Source: Actinomycetaceae bacterium MB13-C1-2 (GTDB taxonomy: Bacteria > Actinomycetota > Actinomycetes > Actinomycetales > Actinomycetaceae). Taken from it: 64,000 bases of DNA. Each line of letters begins with the position of its first letter. The first letter of the stretch is position 1. Of this stretch, positions 24,286-32,290 are shown piece by piece. The stretch covers positions 558,001 to 622,000 of the forward strand of contig CP141731.1 of NCBI GenBank assembly GCA_035621235.1. The letters are read 5' to 3'. The translations under genes were made by a program, and so were the position numbers. The notes beneath the pieces are model-generated. The model saw nothing but the letters and a program-made list of their open reading frames with translations, did no database searches and was not told the origin of the DNA.

Positions 24286-25618
24286 CATCGACCTTGAGCG
24301 CACTGTCCTTGGCCTTGCGATGGTGTGGCCCAACAAGACCCTCATCGATTTCGCGGCGGTTAGGCCCGAGCATTTCCAGTCCGTGCAATGCGGGGCGCTG
24401 TGGCGACTCATCACCCAAATGGACGCTTCCGGGGACGCGATAAGTATCCAAACTGTTGCCGCAAACTTGGGCCGAGTACCAGTGAACGAAAGGCGCGGGG
24501 TTGATGCCTCCTGGCTGTACGAGTCGTCAACGTTCGCGCAGTTCCCCGAGCAGGCGGAAACCGTGTGCCGCCAACTCATCAACTCCGCGAACCTGAACGC
24601 GCTATCTCTGGCATTGACGCGCGCACAGCAAGTCACTGAAGGCGCAACGGACGCTCCCGCCACATTGGAGACCGTGCGAGCACTCATCGACCAGGTTGCT
24701 GCTGACCGAGCGACCGGAACCATGATCGGTGACAGCATCGCCGAGACCGTGGCCCGCTTCGATGAGGAAACCCCTGTCATTCCCACGCCCTGGGATTCCC
24801 TGAACGACATTATCGGTGGGTGGCGTCCTGGCGCTCTCTACGTGGTTGGCGCGCGCCCAGGGGCGGGAAAAACGATCTTCGGTGTGCAAGCCGCCCTGGG
24901 CTTAGCGCAATACGGTTACGTCGCTTTGAACACGCTGGAGATGGATAAGCACGAAATCAACCAGCGGGCGATCAGTCATGCCGGGGAAGTGTGGATCAGT
25001 CACCTACAAGGCGCTAAGAACGGGAAATCTGCCATGTACGACTGGGAACGCGACGCGGTAAAAGCCGTCATCCCCGCCTTGGCGGACCTGCCAATATCCG
25101 TGCAGGACGACCCGAACGCCACCCCACTCACAGTGCGCGCCCACGCCCGCAGCCTGACCCGTAAAGGCCCGCTGATGGGCATAGTCGTGGACTACCTGCA
25201 ACTCATGGAACCGGACGGGCGGGATCAGCGGCCCCGACACGAAATCGTGGCGTCCTACAGTCGCGCCTTGAAGAAGCTCGCCAAGGAAATGGGCTGCCCG
25301 GTAATCGCCCTGTCTCAGCTGAACCGTGGTGGTGCTGGCAGCGACCCATCCCTAACGCACCTCAAAGAGTCCGGCTCCCTGGAGCAGGACGCCGACGTGG
25401 TGATCCTCCTGAGCCAGCCAGAGATACAAGAAGAAGACGGCTCAGTGCGTCTCGATGAGCTCAACTTACGGGTCAGTGTCGCGAAGAACCGGCACGGACC
25501 GCACGGCTCGTTCACGATCCAACGCAACGGCGGGAAATCCACTATCGGCGCTCTCGAACAGCGCCCACACCATCTCGAATCAGGAAGGAAACAGGCCGAT
25601 GATGCAGCCCCATTCTGA
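24275..25618 (+). CDS. Replicative DNA helicase DnaB, phage-type
   Basis: 447 aa from GTG 24275 (TACG GTGAACAGTG). The N-terminal DnaB domain (about 1-105) is followed by the RecA-like motor with Walker A GARPGAGKT (192-200), Walker B VVDYLQLM (Asp306) and the DnaB box ALSQLNRG...SGSLEQDADVV. It unwinds the phage replication fork. Its position after the initiator gene is canonical. The frame opens further upstream, but inside the preceding gene. Confidence 0.93.
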   Translation: MNSDIDLERTVLGLAMVWPNKTLIDFAAVRPEHFQSVQCGALWRLITQMDASGDAISIQTVAANLGRVPVNERRGVDASWLYESSTFAQFPEQAETVCRQLINSANLNALSLALTRAQQVTEGATDAPATLETVRALIDQVAADRATGTMIGDSIAETVARFDEETPVIPTPWDSLNDIIGGWRPGALYVVGARPGAGKTIFGVQAALGLAQYGYVALNTLEMDKHEINQRAISHAGEVWISHLQGAKNGKSAMYDWERDAVKAVIPALADLPISVQDDPNATPLTVRAHARSLTRKGPLMGIVVDYLQLMEPDGRDQRPRHEIVASYSRALKKLAKEMGCPVIALSQLNRGGAGSDPSLTHLKESGSLEQDADVVILLSQPEIQEEDGSVRLDELNLRVSVAKNRHGPHGSFTIQRNGGKSTIGALEQRPHHLESGRKQADDAAPF

Positions 25619-25940
25619 ACCAACGGTTGACCATGTCGCTCAGGAATGGGCGTACTCGATCAATGACTACTTCGACAAGTTCATCGAACGCGGCGATGAC
25701 CGTGGCTGTGGTCCAGACGCTGACCTACTGAGGAAGCTCCGTCGTGCTGAACTCCAAGGCTACGAAATGACCATCGTCTGCAAACGAGTCTGGGAACCAG
25801 CCAGCTCCGGGATCGTGTCATTAGCCGATGCCATGGATGAACTCATTGACCAACTCGACCGTCCCGCCCTATCGCACCGTGAGCAGGTCAGAGAAGCACG
25901 CAAAACCCAAACCGAAACCCTGAAAGGAATCTCAGCATGA
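25599..25940 (+). CDS. Phage protein, unknown
   Basis: 113 aa, Asp/Arg-rich and helical (MMQPHSEPTVDHVAQEWAYS). AGGAAGGA is upstream, and the ATG lies inside the last codons of dnaB. The C-terminal stretch LSHREQVREARKTQTETLKG looks like a coiled coil. Not recognised. Confidence 0.6.
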   Translation: MMQPHSEPTVDHVAQEWAYSINDYFDKFIERGDDRGCGPDADLLRKLRRAELQGYEMTIVCKRVWEPASSGIVSLADAMDELIDQLDRPALSHREQVREARKTQTETLKGISA

Positions 25941-26104
25941 ACCCCCTTGCCCCTCGTCCTGGCCCTGATCGGATGCCGAAGCATCGTGTGAGCCGACAGC
26001 AGGACGTGCGCTACCACGTGCACGCCGACCAAGCCTTGCATCCCGAGTCCTGCCTGCGATGCAAAGTACTCACCGACAAATACGGCCCCAAGGAGAACAA
26101 CTAA
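25937..26104 (+). CDS. Small phage protein before ssb, unknown
   Basis: 55 aa, His/Arg/Pro-rich, with CLRCK near the C-terminus (half a zinc site). ATGA overlap with the preceding gene and TAATG overlap with ssb suggest coupled translation. Confidence 0.55.
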   Translation: MNPLAPRPGPDRMPKHRVSRQQDVRYHVHADQALHPESCLRCKVLTDKYGPKENN

Positions 26105-26535
26105 TGTCCGCGAAGATCATTGTCACCGGGAACCTCGGACAAGACCCCGAACTGAAAAACGCTGGGCAAGGACAAGTCCTCGAACTCAGCATTGCTTGCA
26201 CGCCCGGCCACTGGGACAAAAACTCTCAGCAATGGGTCAACGACGGCGCTGACCTGTGGGTGAAAGCCCCATTTTGGAACAAGAAAGCCGAGCAGATCGA
26301 CACACTCGGGCTACGCAAAGGCGCCCGAGTGACCTGCGAGGGTACGCTCATGCGCCGCACCTACACGACCAGGGACGGCAGCAACGGTGAAAGCCTGGAA
26401 CTGATTTTCCCAACCTTCCTCGGCGTGATCCCGAAGTCCGGGCAACAGTCCACCCCGCAAGCCTCCTATGCCGCCCCCGCTAGCGACCCTTGGGGTGGCA
26501 CGTCACCAGACTTCGACGCCGACCCACCTTTCTAG
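26104..26535 (+). CDS. ssb: Single-stranded DNA-binding protein
   Basis: 143 aa. OB-fold with IIVTGNLGQDPELKNAGQGQ, LELSIACTPGHWD, WVKAPFWNKKAEQID and GARVTCEGTLMRRTY. The linker is short and the tip DFDADPPF matches the acidic C-terminal motif used to recruit partner proteins. Phage SSB works with the DnaB and initiator encoded just upstream. Confidence 0.93.
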   Translation: MSAKIIVTGNLGQDPELKNAGQGQVLELSIACTPGHWDKNSQQWVNDGADLWVKAPFWNKKAEQIDTLGLRKGARVTCEGTLMRRTYTTRDGSNGESLELIFPTFLGVIPKSGQQSTPQASYAAPASDPWGGTSPDFDADPPF

Positions 26536-26541
26536 GAGGAA

Positions 26542-27312
26542 ATGACCATGAGTGATTATGTGATCGGCGGCGTCGATCTGGACGCGCCAGAGGACGATGA
26601 TCCCACGGTTTCCGTGGAAATCAACAAAAACACGGGGGAAGTCCTGAAAGCCCTCGCCCGCGAACTAGGCATGTACGAATCCGCTATCCGAGGCCGAGAC
26701 GCACAGCTCGAAGGTAAACGCAGGACCATCCAGAACCAGCGCCGCGAACTTGCCAGGCTCAACCGGGAGCATTTACAGGACCTCGCAACCATCGAAGGTC
26801 AGAACATTGGCCTCGCGGCTTTGGAGTCCACGAACGAGCGGCTCGAATCTCTGATTAGTGACTTGTACGTGCAGATCGCGGTCTTGGAAACCGAACTGGG
26901 CTATCCGACACCAGAGCAGACAGGCAAACATGCCTCAAATCGTCATTCTTTGCCCCCTAGGACGAGCGCACAGGCCGGATTAAAGTCCGTGCAGGGTAAA
27001 ACACAACCATGTGATTCACGGGCCACACAGGACGCCCAGCAGTGCGACCATACTCCCGCCGACCAACTTGTCCACCCAGTCGTGGACGGAACCTGCGGGA
27101 AATGCTGGCAAGTAATCGACGCGCTGAAACCCCACCACGAAGCACTCAACAACCCCGAAATCTGCCGCCAACTCGCCACACTAATCCGAGCACGCATCGA
27201 CGAGGACGCCGCAGGGAAAATCCACAACGACCCAGCCACCTACAACCGGGGCATCGGTATCAATATCGGCCTGATTCGAGCCGCCCGGATCGTGGAAGGA
27301 CGACAACGATGA
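26542..27312 (+). CDS. Coiled-coil phage protein, unknown
   Basis: 256 aa. The acidic N-terminus (DLDAPEDDDPTVSVEINKNT) is followed by a long coiled coil (about 45-118; RTIQNQRRELARLNREHLQD, TNERLESLISDLYVQIAVLE) and a C-terminal part with CDHTPA...CGKCWQV that may bind zinc. AGGAGGAAATGACC provides a strong start at 26542. It is probably a scaffold or regulator; nothing more can be said. Confidence 0.65.
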   Translation: MTMSDYVIGGVDLDAPEDDDPTVSVEINKNTGEVLKALARELGMYESAIRGRDAQLEGKRRTIQNQRRELARLNREHLQDLATIEGQNIGLAALESTNERLESLISDLYVQIAVLETELGYPTPEQTGKHASNRHSLPPRTSAQAGLKSVQGKTQPCDSRATQDAQQCDHTPADQLVHPVVDGTCGKCWQVIDALKPHHEALNNPEICRQLATLIRARIDEDAAGKIHNDPATYNRGIGINIGLIRAARIVEGRQR

Positions 27313-27512
27313 CTCACCGTGACGAAGCGTTACGCATTTTGGAGGAAGCTGACCGGGACGTAAGCGAAAACTGGCTCACGAAAACCGGTGAAGAAAAAGC
27401 CGACATGATCGCGCAAGCCCAAGTCTTGGCGCTCCTCGAAATCGGGGAACAGCTGCGCGTCGCGAACCTCGCAACACTCTCAACTTCGCAGACGAATACC
27501 GGAAAGGACTAA
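27309..27512 (+). CDS. Small helical phage protein, unknown
   Basis: 67 aa (MTHRDEALRILEEADRDVSE ...). ATGA overlap with the coiled-coil gene. Predicted to be two amphipathic helices. Confidence 0.6.
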   Translation: MTHRDEALRILEEADRDVSENWLTKTGEEKADMIAQAQVLALLEIGEQLRVANLATLSTSQTNTGKD

Positions 27513-27516
27513 ACCA

Positions 27517-27762
27517 GTGAGCACTGACAGTGAAGCGACAATCGGCACCGTCGAGTGGGAGGGTCACACCTACGAAATCGACTGGCCCTTCTACCTGGAC
27601 GAGCCCTCAATGCGCGACGAGTATTGCGCGGTTGTCTACGAAAAAGGCAGGCAGCTTGCGGAGCTTCCGCTACCTGGGTTTGGCGAAACCTATAAGAGCG
27701 CAGAACAGATTATGGATATCGCTTTTGAGTTCATTGCTGGGGGTGGCCTCGATGATCACTGA
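27517..27762 (+). CDS. Small acidic phage protein, unknown
   Basis: 81 aa from GTG (MSTDSEATIGTVEWEGHTYE ...), net acidic with many aromatic residues. It overlaps the next gene by 11 bp in another frame. No family recognised. Confidence 0.6.
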   Translation: MSTDSEATIGTVEWEGHTYEIDWPFYLDEPSMRDEYCAVVYEKGRQLAELPLPGFGETYKSAEQIMDIAFEFIAGGGLDDH

Positions 27763-28228
27763 CCAGGAAATGCGGGACCTCGCAGACAAAGCCACAGAAG
27801 GGCCATGGGCTACGGCAATCCCAGGGCCCCTAAGCTATGCGACTCACTCACGAAACGAGTGCCGGTGCAACGACTCCGAAGATTACGAGTACCGTTTTCA
27901 CCGCCACGACCAGGACGGAGGCCACTGGCACCAACAGATCGACGCCCATCATGTCTACGCCAACGACGAAAAGATCACAATCGCGGGGAACTACGACTAC
28001 GAAGACGGCGGAATCATAGAACCCCACGACGCCGCGTTTATTGCTGCCGCCCGCGAATGGGTGCCCGACGCGCTCACCCGGTTCGCGGCTATCCGGGAGC
28101 TACACCAGCCGGATTGGTCTGACTGGGATATTGACCATCCCGAAGAAGAAGCGAATTGCACTTGCGGCTACAACGGCTCTTACAGCGAATGCCCGACCGT
28201 GCGAATCCTCGACAGGAGCGAATCGTGA
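27752..28228 (+). CDS. Phage protein (DUF551-like or related), unknown
   Basis: 158 aa. The N-terminus MITDQEMRDLADKATEGPWA and the middle HDAAFIAAAREWVPDALTRF form the pattern seen in a widespread actinophage family (ATxGPW ... DAAFIAAAR). The rest has His/Asp-rich loops and a CTCGYNGSYSEC site. The family name is uncertain; the pattern is quite recognisable. Confidence 0.65.
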   Translation: MITDQEMRDLADKATEGPWATAIPGPLSYATHSRNECRCNDSEDYEYRFHRHDQDGGHWHQQIDAHHVYANDEKITIAGNYDYEDGGIIEPHDAAFIAAAREWVPDALTRFAAIRELHQPDWSDWDIDHPEEEANCTCGYNGSYSECPTVRILDRSES

Positions 28229-28401
28229 GGCGTTGGGAAATCAGGTTCACATCGGGACGCATCGAAACCGTAGACGGATACCGAACCAGGACCGAAGACG
28301 GCGTCCTCCGAATCCGCACCACCCACGACACCGTCTACACCGACGAATGGGCGAACTACCCGCTAGCAAACATCGAATCATGGAAAGAAATACGAGGATG
28401 A
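28225..28401 (+). CDS. Small beta-rich phage protein, unknown
   Basis: 58 aa from GTG (MRRWEIRFTSGRIETVDGYR ...), GTGA overlap with the previous gene and ATGA overlap with the next. Predicted all-beta. Confidence 0.6.
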   Translation: MRRWEIRFTSGRIETVDGYRTRTEDGVLRIRTTHDTVYTDEWANYPLANIESWKEIRG

Positions 28402-28754
28402 GTACTATTCCGGAAGCCGCTGTGGAAGCGGCTGCCGAAGAACTTTTCTATGCCGAAGATGAAGCTCTAGGGTATCCGCGCGAACTTCGGCGCTGGGAAG
28501 CCCAATATCCCGACCAGGACGGGGACTGGCACGACTACTGGCGCGACCGTGCTCGGGTGACCCTCGAAGCCGCCGCACCCCACATCCGGGCACAGATCGC
28601 GGAAGAGATACGAGAGATCGAGGAAGGTACCCACAACGGTGGGACCGCAATCAACGGCTTCGTCTCGACCGGCGAAGAGTGGGGGAACGGGATGCTAGAC
28701 GCTGCCGAAATCGTGAAAGGAACCGCCCGGATCGCAGAAAGGAGCGGGGAGTGA
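28398..28754 (+). CDS. Phage protein, unknown
   Basis: 118 aa, acidic and helical (VEAAAEELFYAEDEALGYPR, YWRDRARVTLEAAAPHIRAQ). The A-x-x-A-A-x-x-L ... R-A-R-x-x-L-E-A-A-A-P-x-I pattern is common in small actinophage proteins. Coupled by overlap at both ends. Confidence 0.6.
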   Translation: MSTIPEAAVEAAAEELFYAEDEALGYPRELRRWEAQYPDQDGDWHDYWRDRARVTLEAAAPHIRAQIAEEIREIEEGTHNGGTAINGFVSTGEEWGNGMLDAAEIVKGTARIAERSGE

Positions 28755-29014
28755 GCGTCGAGCAGCTAGAGCGTGACCTGCTGGTCACCGAGAAACGCGA
28801 AGAGCAGCTCGCCATCAACAAGCGCCGATCAGTCATCAGCCATTCGTTGGTGCTCCACCGCGACAATCCCAGCGTGACCGACATGGAAGCGATGTTTGGT
28901 CAGCTCCGCCGCGCCGGAATGCCAGACCACGCGACCCTGAAAATCGAAACAACGATGAACCATGCCCGGTTCGTCGCGACCTGGAGCACAGACCCGAAGG
29001 AGACCGACCGATGA
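28751..29014 (+). CDS. Phage protein, unknown
   Basis: 87 aa from GTG (MSVEQLERDLLVTEKREEQL ...). The N-terminal coiled coil and TLKIETTMNHARFVATWS end are not recognised. GTGA overlap with the previous gene and ATGA overlap with the next. Confidence 0.6.
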   Translation: MSVEQLERDLLVTEKREEQLAINKRRSVISHSLVLHRDNPSVTDMEAMFGQLRRAGMPDHATLKIETTMNHARFVATWSTDPKETDR

Positions 29015-29211
29015 CACGCGAAGAAAAGCAGTTGGACCTGGACGCGGCCAAGCGTCAGATCGCAGCAGCCCAGATTGAAGCATGGTTGCCGTTAGAGGTC
29101 GTCCGAGTCTTGGAGTTGGCGCCGCTGATGGTGGCTGAAATCGAACAACTGCGTGGGGAGGCCGTAATCGAAGCCCACAACAAGACCTGCGACAGGAGAA
29201 CCGATGATTGA
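29011..29211 (+). CDS. Small helical phage protein, unknown
   Basis: 66 aa (MTREEKQLDLDAAKRQIAAA ...), helical, with an ELAPLMVAEIEQLRGE coiled-coil region. In a chain of overlapping genes. Confidence 0.6.
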   Translation: MTREEKQLDLDAAKRQIAAAQIEAWLPLEVVRVLELAPLMVAEIEQLRGEAVIEAHNKTCDRRTDD

Positions 29212-29323
29212 TTACTCGATTTGCTACCCATGCAGACTCGGAAAACACGAAGACTGCCTCCGCCTCACACACACCCCGCAAGGCATCCACCACTGCCAAT
29301 GCGACTGCAAGAAACAACCCTAA
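29204..29323 (+). CDS. 39-aa Cys-rich phage protein
   Basis: MIDYSICYPCRLGKHEDCLR is followed by HHCQCDCKKQP. CYPC, HEDC and CQCDC suggest a zinc knuckle. It overlaps the previous gene by 8 bp and ends just before a hairpin. Translation is likely from the overlap but not proven. Confidence 0.5.
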   Translation: MIDYSICYPCRLGKHEDCLRLTHTPQGIHHCQCDCKKQP

Positions 29324-29334
29324 AAACCACTAAT

Positions 29335-29358
29335 CCCCCAGGCTCCGACACCTGGGGG
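29335..29358 (+). terminator. Hairpin closing the early gene chain
   Basis: CCCCCAGG-N8-CCTGGGGG, a perfect 8-bp stem with a short gap to the next gene. No T-run follows. It marks a break between the early chain and the pre-terminase genes. Confidence 0.55.
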
Positions 29359-29407
29359 ACGATAGAGGAAGCTACCGACTCACTCAATCAGCAGTCTACC
29401 TGAGAGA

Positions 29408-30097
29408 GTGCCAGAAATGCCCGAACACATGAACCCCGAACAACGCATCTGCCCGATCACGGGAGAACCGCTCCCGCCCGCCGACAATAAAGCCGTCATC
29501 AGCAGGAAAGCCGCAGACGACTTCAAAAACGCGTGCCTTGGAATCGCCAGACTCATGGAGCAAGGACAACAAGCACTCACACCGTCGCGAGGATCATCCG
29601 AAGGTGGACGGCCCAGGCCAGGAAGTAAACCACCCCTGAACCTGCACGCACTATCAGTCCTCTCCGAAGCACAAGCAATCATCGAACTGTGGGCGGCAGA
29701 CATCCTGCAAAACCAGTACCCCGGCGCGAGCTTCGTGCCCGGAGACTGGGCCACCGTGCAACAGATCTACCAACACGCTGATTTGGTTCACTTCTACCCG
29801 TCACCTGACATGATCCCCGAAGTGGACCACCAAATCCGGCGGCTCAAATCACTAACGGAACCCCGCCAAGTAGACACGCGCCTCACCGAACTAGAACGCC
29901 TCGCCAAACTCGACCGACTAAAAACCTCCTGGCTCACCATCGACAACGCGTGCAAAGCCGTCACCCTCTACACGGGCAGACCCCTAGCTAAGCGCACCGT
30001 CTACAACTGGATCGACGCCGGAAAACTCACCTCAGACGGACACCCCGCCAGGATCAACATGGCCGAACTACTAGCCCTACACGACGGGAGTAACTGA
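29408..30097 (+). CDS. Phage protein with C-terminal HTH, unknown
   Basis: 229 aa. The middle has HALSVLSEAQAIIELWAADI and ATVQQIYQHADLVHFYPSPD. The C-terminus (about 170-229) reads LTIDNACKAVTLYTGRPLAK, then RTVYNWIDAGKLTSDGHPARI, a MerR/excisionase-type HTH with a wing. The first start is GTG 29408 with a poor site; ATG 29417 and 29429 are possible. Its place before the terminase suggests a late-gene regulator, which is inference. Confidence 0.65.
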   Translation: MPEMPEHMNPEQRICPITGEPLPPADNKAVISRKAADDFKNACLGIARLMEQGQQALTPSRGSSEGGRPRPGSKPPLNLHALSVLSEAQAIIELWAADILQNQYPGASFVPGDWATVQQIYQHADLVHFYPSPDMIPEVDHQIRRLKSLTEPRQVDTRLTELERLAKLDRLKTSWLTIDNACKAVTLYTGRPLAKRTVYNWIDAGKLTSDGHPARINMAELLALHDGSN

Positions 30098-30252
30098 TGA
30101 ACCACGAGACCATCGCCCGCGTCGGCCTACTGTTTGCCCTGACTAACTGGGAGACACGGGAGCGCCTGCGCCGCATGGAGGAAGACACGCTCATGGTCAA
30201 CGACCAAATGGTTAACAGACATGGCAAACAAGTAGTGCTACGCTTGCGCTAG
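30097..30252 (+). CDS. Small phage protein, unknown
   Basis: 51 aa (MNHETIARVGLLFALTNWET ...), TGATG overlap with the HTH gene, basic C-terminus. Not recognised. Confidence 0.55.
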   Translation: MNHETIARVGLLFALTNWETRERLRRMEEDTLMVNDQMVNRHGKQVVLRLR

Positions 30253-30300
30253 AGCGCTAGTCCCATGCAAGGGGCGGCGCTATTCGCTTACACAGGGGGC

Positions 30301-30804
30301 TTACTCAACCGACCGTAGCGAGGCATACAACTCGCCTACCTGGAACTGCGATGGCAACACCACGACCGCAAACTTCCCACGCGTATCCGTAATCTCAAAA
30401 GACGGGACGTACCCGATCACCGTACCCTCGATCAGAACAAACACTCGATTCCCGTTTGGTCGGAGCCTGACCGGCAGAAGCACATCGCTCGGCAACGCTG
30501 ACAGGTCATCCTGCCCGGTCCCCTTCACAGTCAGCTTCACGTCCCGAGTCTCCCGCAACCGCTTCCCCTCGCGCACCGATCGCCCCGCATTCGGGGTTTT
30601 CTGATCCTTTGGTGGCACCTTCCAATAGAAGAACACGAACACACACCAGACTGGGAGCGCCAACAACCAGATTGTCACCAGCGCATCCCGGACAGGCGAC
30701 GACTCGGGGAACAAACCAAACAGCAACGCGACCAACAACGTCAGTGCCGATACCCCGCCAACCAGGATCCAAAAACGTTTACGACGACTAACCAACCTCG
30801 ACAT
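30301..30804 (-). CDS. Two-TM membrane protein on the opposite strand (moron candidate)
   Basis: 167 aa. Two TM helices (about 12-30 and 40-60) after a basic N-terminus (MSRLVSRRKRF), then a soluble domain with VKLTVKGTGQDDLSALPSDV and a small beta-barrel-like end (NRVFVLIEGTVIGYVPSFEI) ending LPSQFQVGELYASLRSVE. All neighbours read rightward, so it must have its own promoter and could be expressed in the lysogen. It is positioned like lysogenic-conversion genes such as superinfection-exclusion proteins. I do not recognise the family. ATG 30804 is the first Met giving a normal membrane topology. Confidence 0.7.
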   Translation of the reverse strand: MSRLVSRRKRFWILVGGVSALTLLVALLFGLFPESSPVRDALVTIWLLALPVWCVFVFFYWKVPPKDQKTPNAGRSVREGKRLRETRDVKLTVKGTGQDDLSALPSDVLLPVRLRPNGNRVFVLIEGTVIGYVPSFEITDTRGKFAVVVLPSQFQVGELYASLRSVE

Positions 30805-30832
30805 GAACCAAGCGTAACCGGGAGGCATCAAC

Positions 30833-31150
30833 GTGGCAGGGAAACGAACCAACACCCGGAACTTCAAACAACTCAAAGCCGAGTTCTACCAGCAAGGCAT
30901 CACCCTCGACAGTGTTGGTGACCCGCAAGCGGACTGTTGGATATGCAAGAAGCGCATCGACTACCAAGCGAAACCCGGCACCACCGACCAGAGCCACGAA
31001 CTCGACCACTACTACCCCGTAAGCCAATACCCCGAGCTTCAAGAAGACCCGGCAAACTTCCGCCACTCACACCGCCTATGCAACCGCGAACGCGGCAACG
31101 GACAACCGAAACAAGACCTCGGGGAACCAATCCCCGACTGGTGGATCTAG
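30833..31150 (+). CDS. HNH endonuclease adjacent to terminase
   Basis: 105 aa from GTG. CWICKKRIDY and CNRERGN are zinc pairs flanking SHELDHYYPVSQYPEL (the H of HNH is in ELDHYYP) and FRHSHRLCNRERG. This short HNH type is encoded next to terminase in many HK97-like phages and is needed for specific DNA cleavage during packaging. Unlike the other HNH genes here, it has no DHLC-type motif. Confidence 0.88.
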   Translation: MAGKRTNTRNFKQLKAEFYQQGITLDSVGDPQADCWICKKRIDYQAKPGTTDQSHELDHYYPVSQYPELQEDPANFRHSHRLCNRERGNGQPKQDLGEPIPDWWI

Positions 31151-31163
31151 TAAGATAGAAGCA

Positions 31164-31195
31164 GCCCGAACGAGTGCGTCAACACTCATCCGGGC
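31164..31195 (+). repeat. Hairpin upstream of second HNH gene
   Basis: GCCCG-AAC-GAGTG-CGTCAA-CACTC-ATC-CGGGC: two 5-bp stems separated by internal loops, in the 85-bp gap after the packaging HNH gene. Role unknown. Confidence 0.4.
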
Positions 31196-31235
31196 CTAAC
31201 CCACGAATCAAGCTCTAGTTGATCGGAGGGCTGCG

Positions 31236-31811
31236 ATGCAGTCTATCTGTAAATTCGACCCATGCGATAAGCCAGCGAGGAAACGCGGCTGGTGCCACGG
31301 CCACTACGCACAATCACGCAGGGGCGTGCCACTAACTCCGCTGCGACTGAACGTCGGTGGTGGCTTCGAGAACAAACTCGCTGCCTATGCAATCAAAGGT
31401 GATGGATGCTGGGAGTGGACCGGGCTAAAGAGCGACGCCGGCTACGGACTAGTCGATCTCAACGGCAAGCGCCAGCAGGCGCACAGAGCATCCTTCGAAC
31501 ACTTCAAGGGACCAATCCCTGAAGGCTTCGTTATCGATCACATGTGCCACAACCCCGCGTGCGTCAACCCGGCGCACCTACAAGCCGTCTCCAACAAAGA
31601 GAACATCGAGAACCGCGCGGGCGCAAACGAGAACACCTCTAGCGGCGTTCGCGGCGTCTACTGGCACAAGCCAACAGGTAAGTGGCGCGGTCACGTCCGA
31701 CATGAAGGGCGCCAATACTCAGCCGGGTACCATCGCTCGCTTGCAGACGCCGAGGCTGCCGTGACGAAGCTCCGCCGCGAACTGTTCACCAATAGCCTCC
31801 GCGACCAGTAG
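31236..31811 (+). CDS. HNH homing-type endonuclease with AP2-like C-terminus
   Basis: 191 aa. An N-terminal Cys cluster (CKFDPCDKPARKRGWCHGHY) is followed by an HNH domain at about 58-120: CWEWTGLKS, AHRASFE, DHMCHNPACVNP (Asp101-His102) and PAHLQAVSN. The C-terminal region SSGVRGVYWHKPTGKW, with RHEGRQYSAGY after it, resembles the AP2-type DNA-binding domain common in homing endonucleases. AGGAGGGCTGCG precedes the ATG (GGAGGG). It lies directly upstream of terminase, a typical insertion point. Confidence 0.88.
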   Translation: MQSICKFDPCDKPARKRGWCHGHYAQSRRGVPLTPLRLNVGGGFENKLAAYAIKGDGCWEWTGLKSDAGYGLVDLNGKRQQAHRASFEHFKGPIPEGFVIDHMCHNPACVNPAHLQAVSNKENIENRAGANENTSSGVRGVYWHKPTGKWRGHVRHEGRQYSAGYHRSLADAEAAVTKLRRELFTNSLRDQ

Positions 31812-31903
31812 CCAAGCGCAGGGGTAGGGGCGGTCAGATTTGCAGAGCAACCGGACCGGACCACCTCCCCCGCGGCTAGGAGTCCTCTCTCCCCGACTTT
31901 TTT
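31812..31903 (+). other. Possible cos region upstream of terminase
   Basis: A 92-bp gap before the small terminase gene with GC-rich asymmetric runs (CGGACCGGACCACC, CTCCCCCGCGG) followed by a T-run (ACTTTTTTATG). Cos sites of actinophages usually sit here. The overhang cannot be read from a prophage. Confidence 0.25.
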
Positions 31904-32290
31904 ATGGGGGTCGCGCGCGCGAAGGGTGGTGTAGTCGTGGAGTTCCCGAAGTCATCCCTTGATGCCGCTTTGGATCGCGCTTTGGCGAGTGCTGAGCACC
32001 TTGGGGAGCGTGATGCGGCGACCGTTGCGGCGGCTCGGGCGTTGGCTCGGAAGATTGATGCGTGGGATGTGATTGTGGGGTGGGCGTTGGAGGATGCTGC
32101 CGAGTCTGGTGGGCGTCCTGCCGTTCCCCAGAATGACAATGTGTCTCTCGCGTCGTTCCTGAAGTACATGGACGCGCTCCAGCTCGTTCCTCCTGCCGCT
32201 GGGGCTGGGCCGAAGGTGAAGCCTGTTGGGGGTGTCGCGAAGGGTTCGGGATCTTCAGAGCTGGATAAGTGGAGGGCGAAGAGCGCCTGA
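31904..32290 (+). CDS. Terminase small subunit
   Basis: 128 aa. A helical DNA-binding protein that recognises the packaging site. The pattern LDAALDRALASAEHLGERDA, AARALARKIDAWDVIVGWAL and NDNVSLASFLKYMDALQLVP is that of actinophage small terminases. ATG 31904 lacks a clear ribosome site; GTG 31937 (VEFPKSSLD) with GAAGGGTGG upstream is an alternative. It overlaps the large subunit by 22 bp if that starts at 32269. Confidence 0.8.
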   Translation: MGVARAKGGVVVEFPKSSLDAALDRALASAEHLGERDAATVAAARALARKIDAWDVIVGWALEDAAESGGRPAVPQNDNVSLASFLKYMDALQLVPPAAGAGPKVKPVGGVAKGSGSSELDKWRAKSA

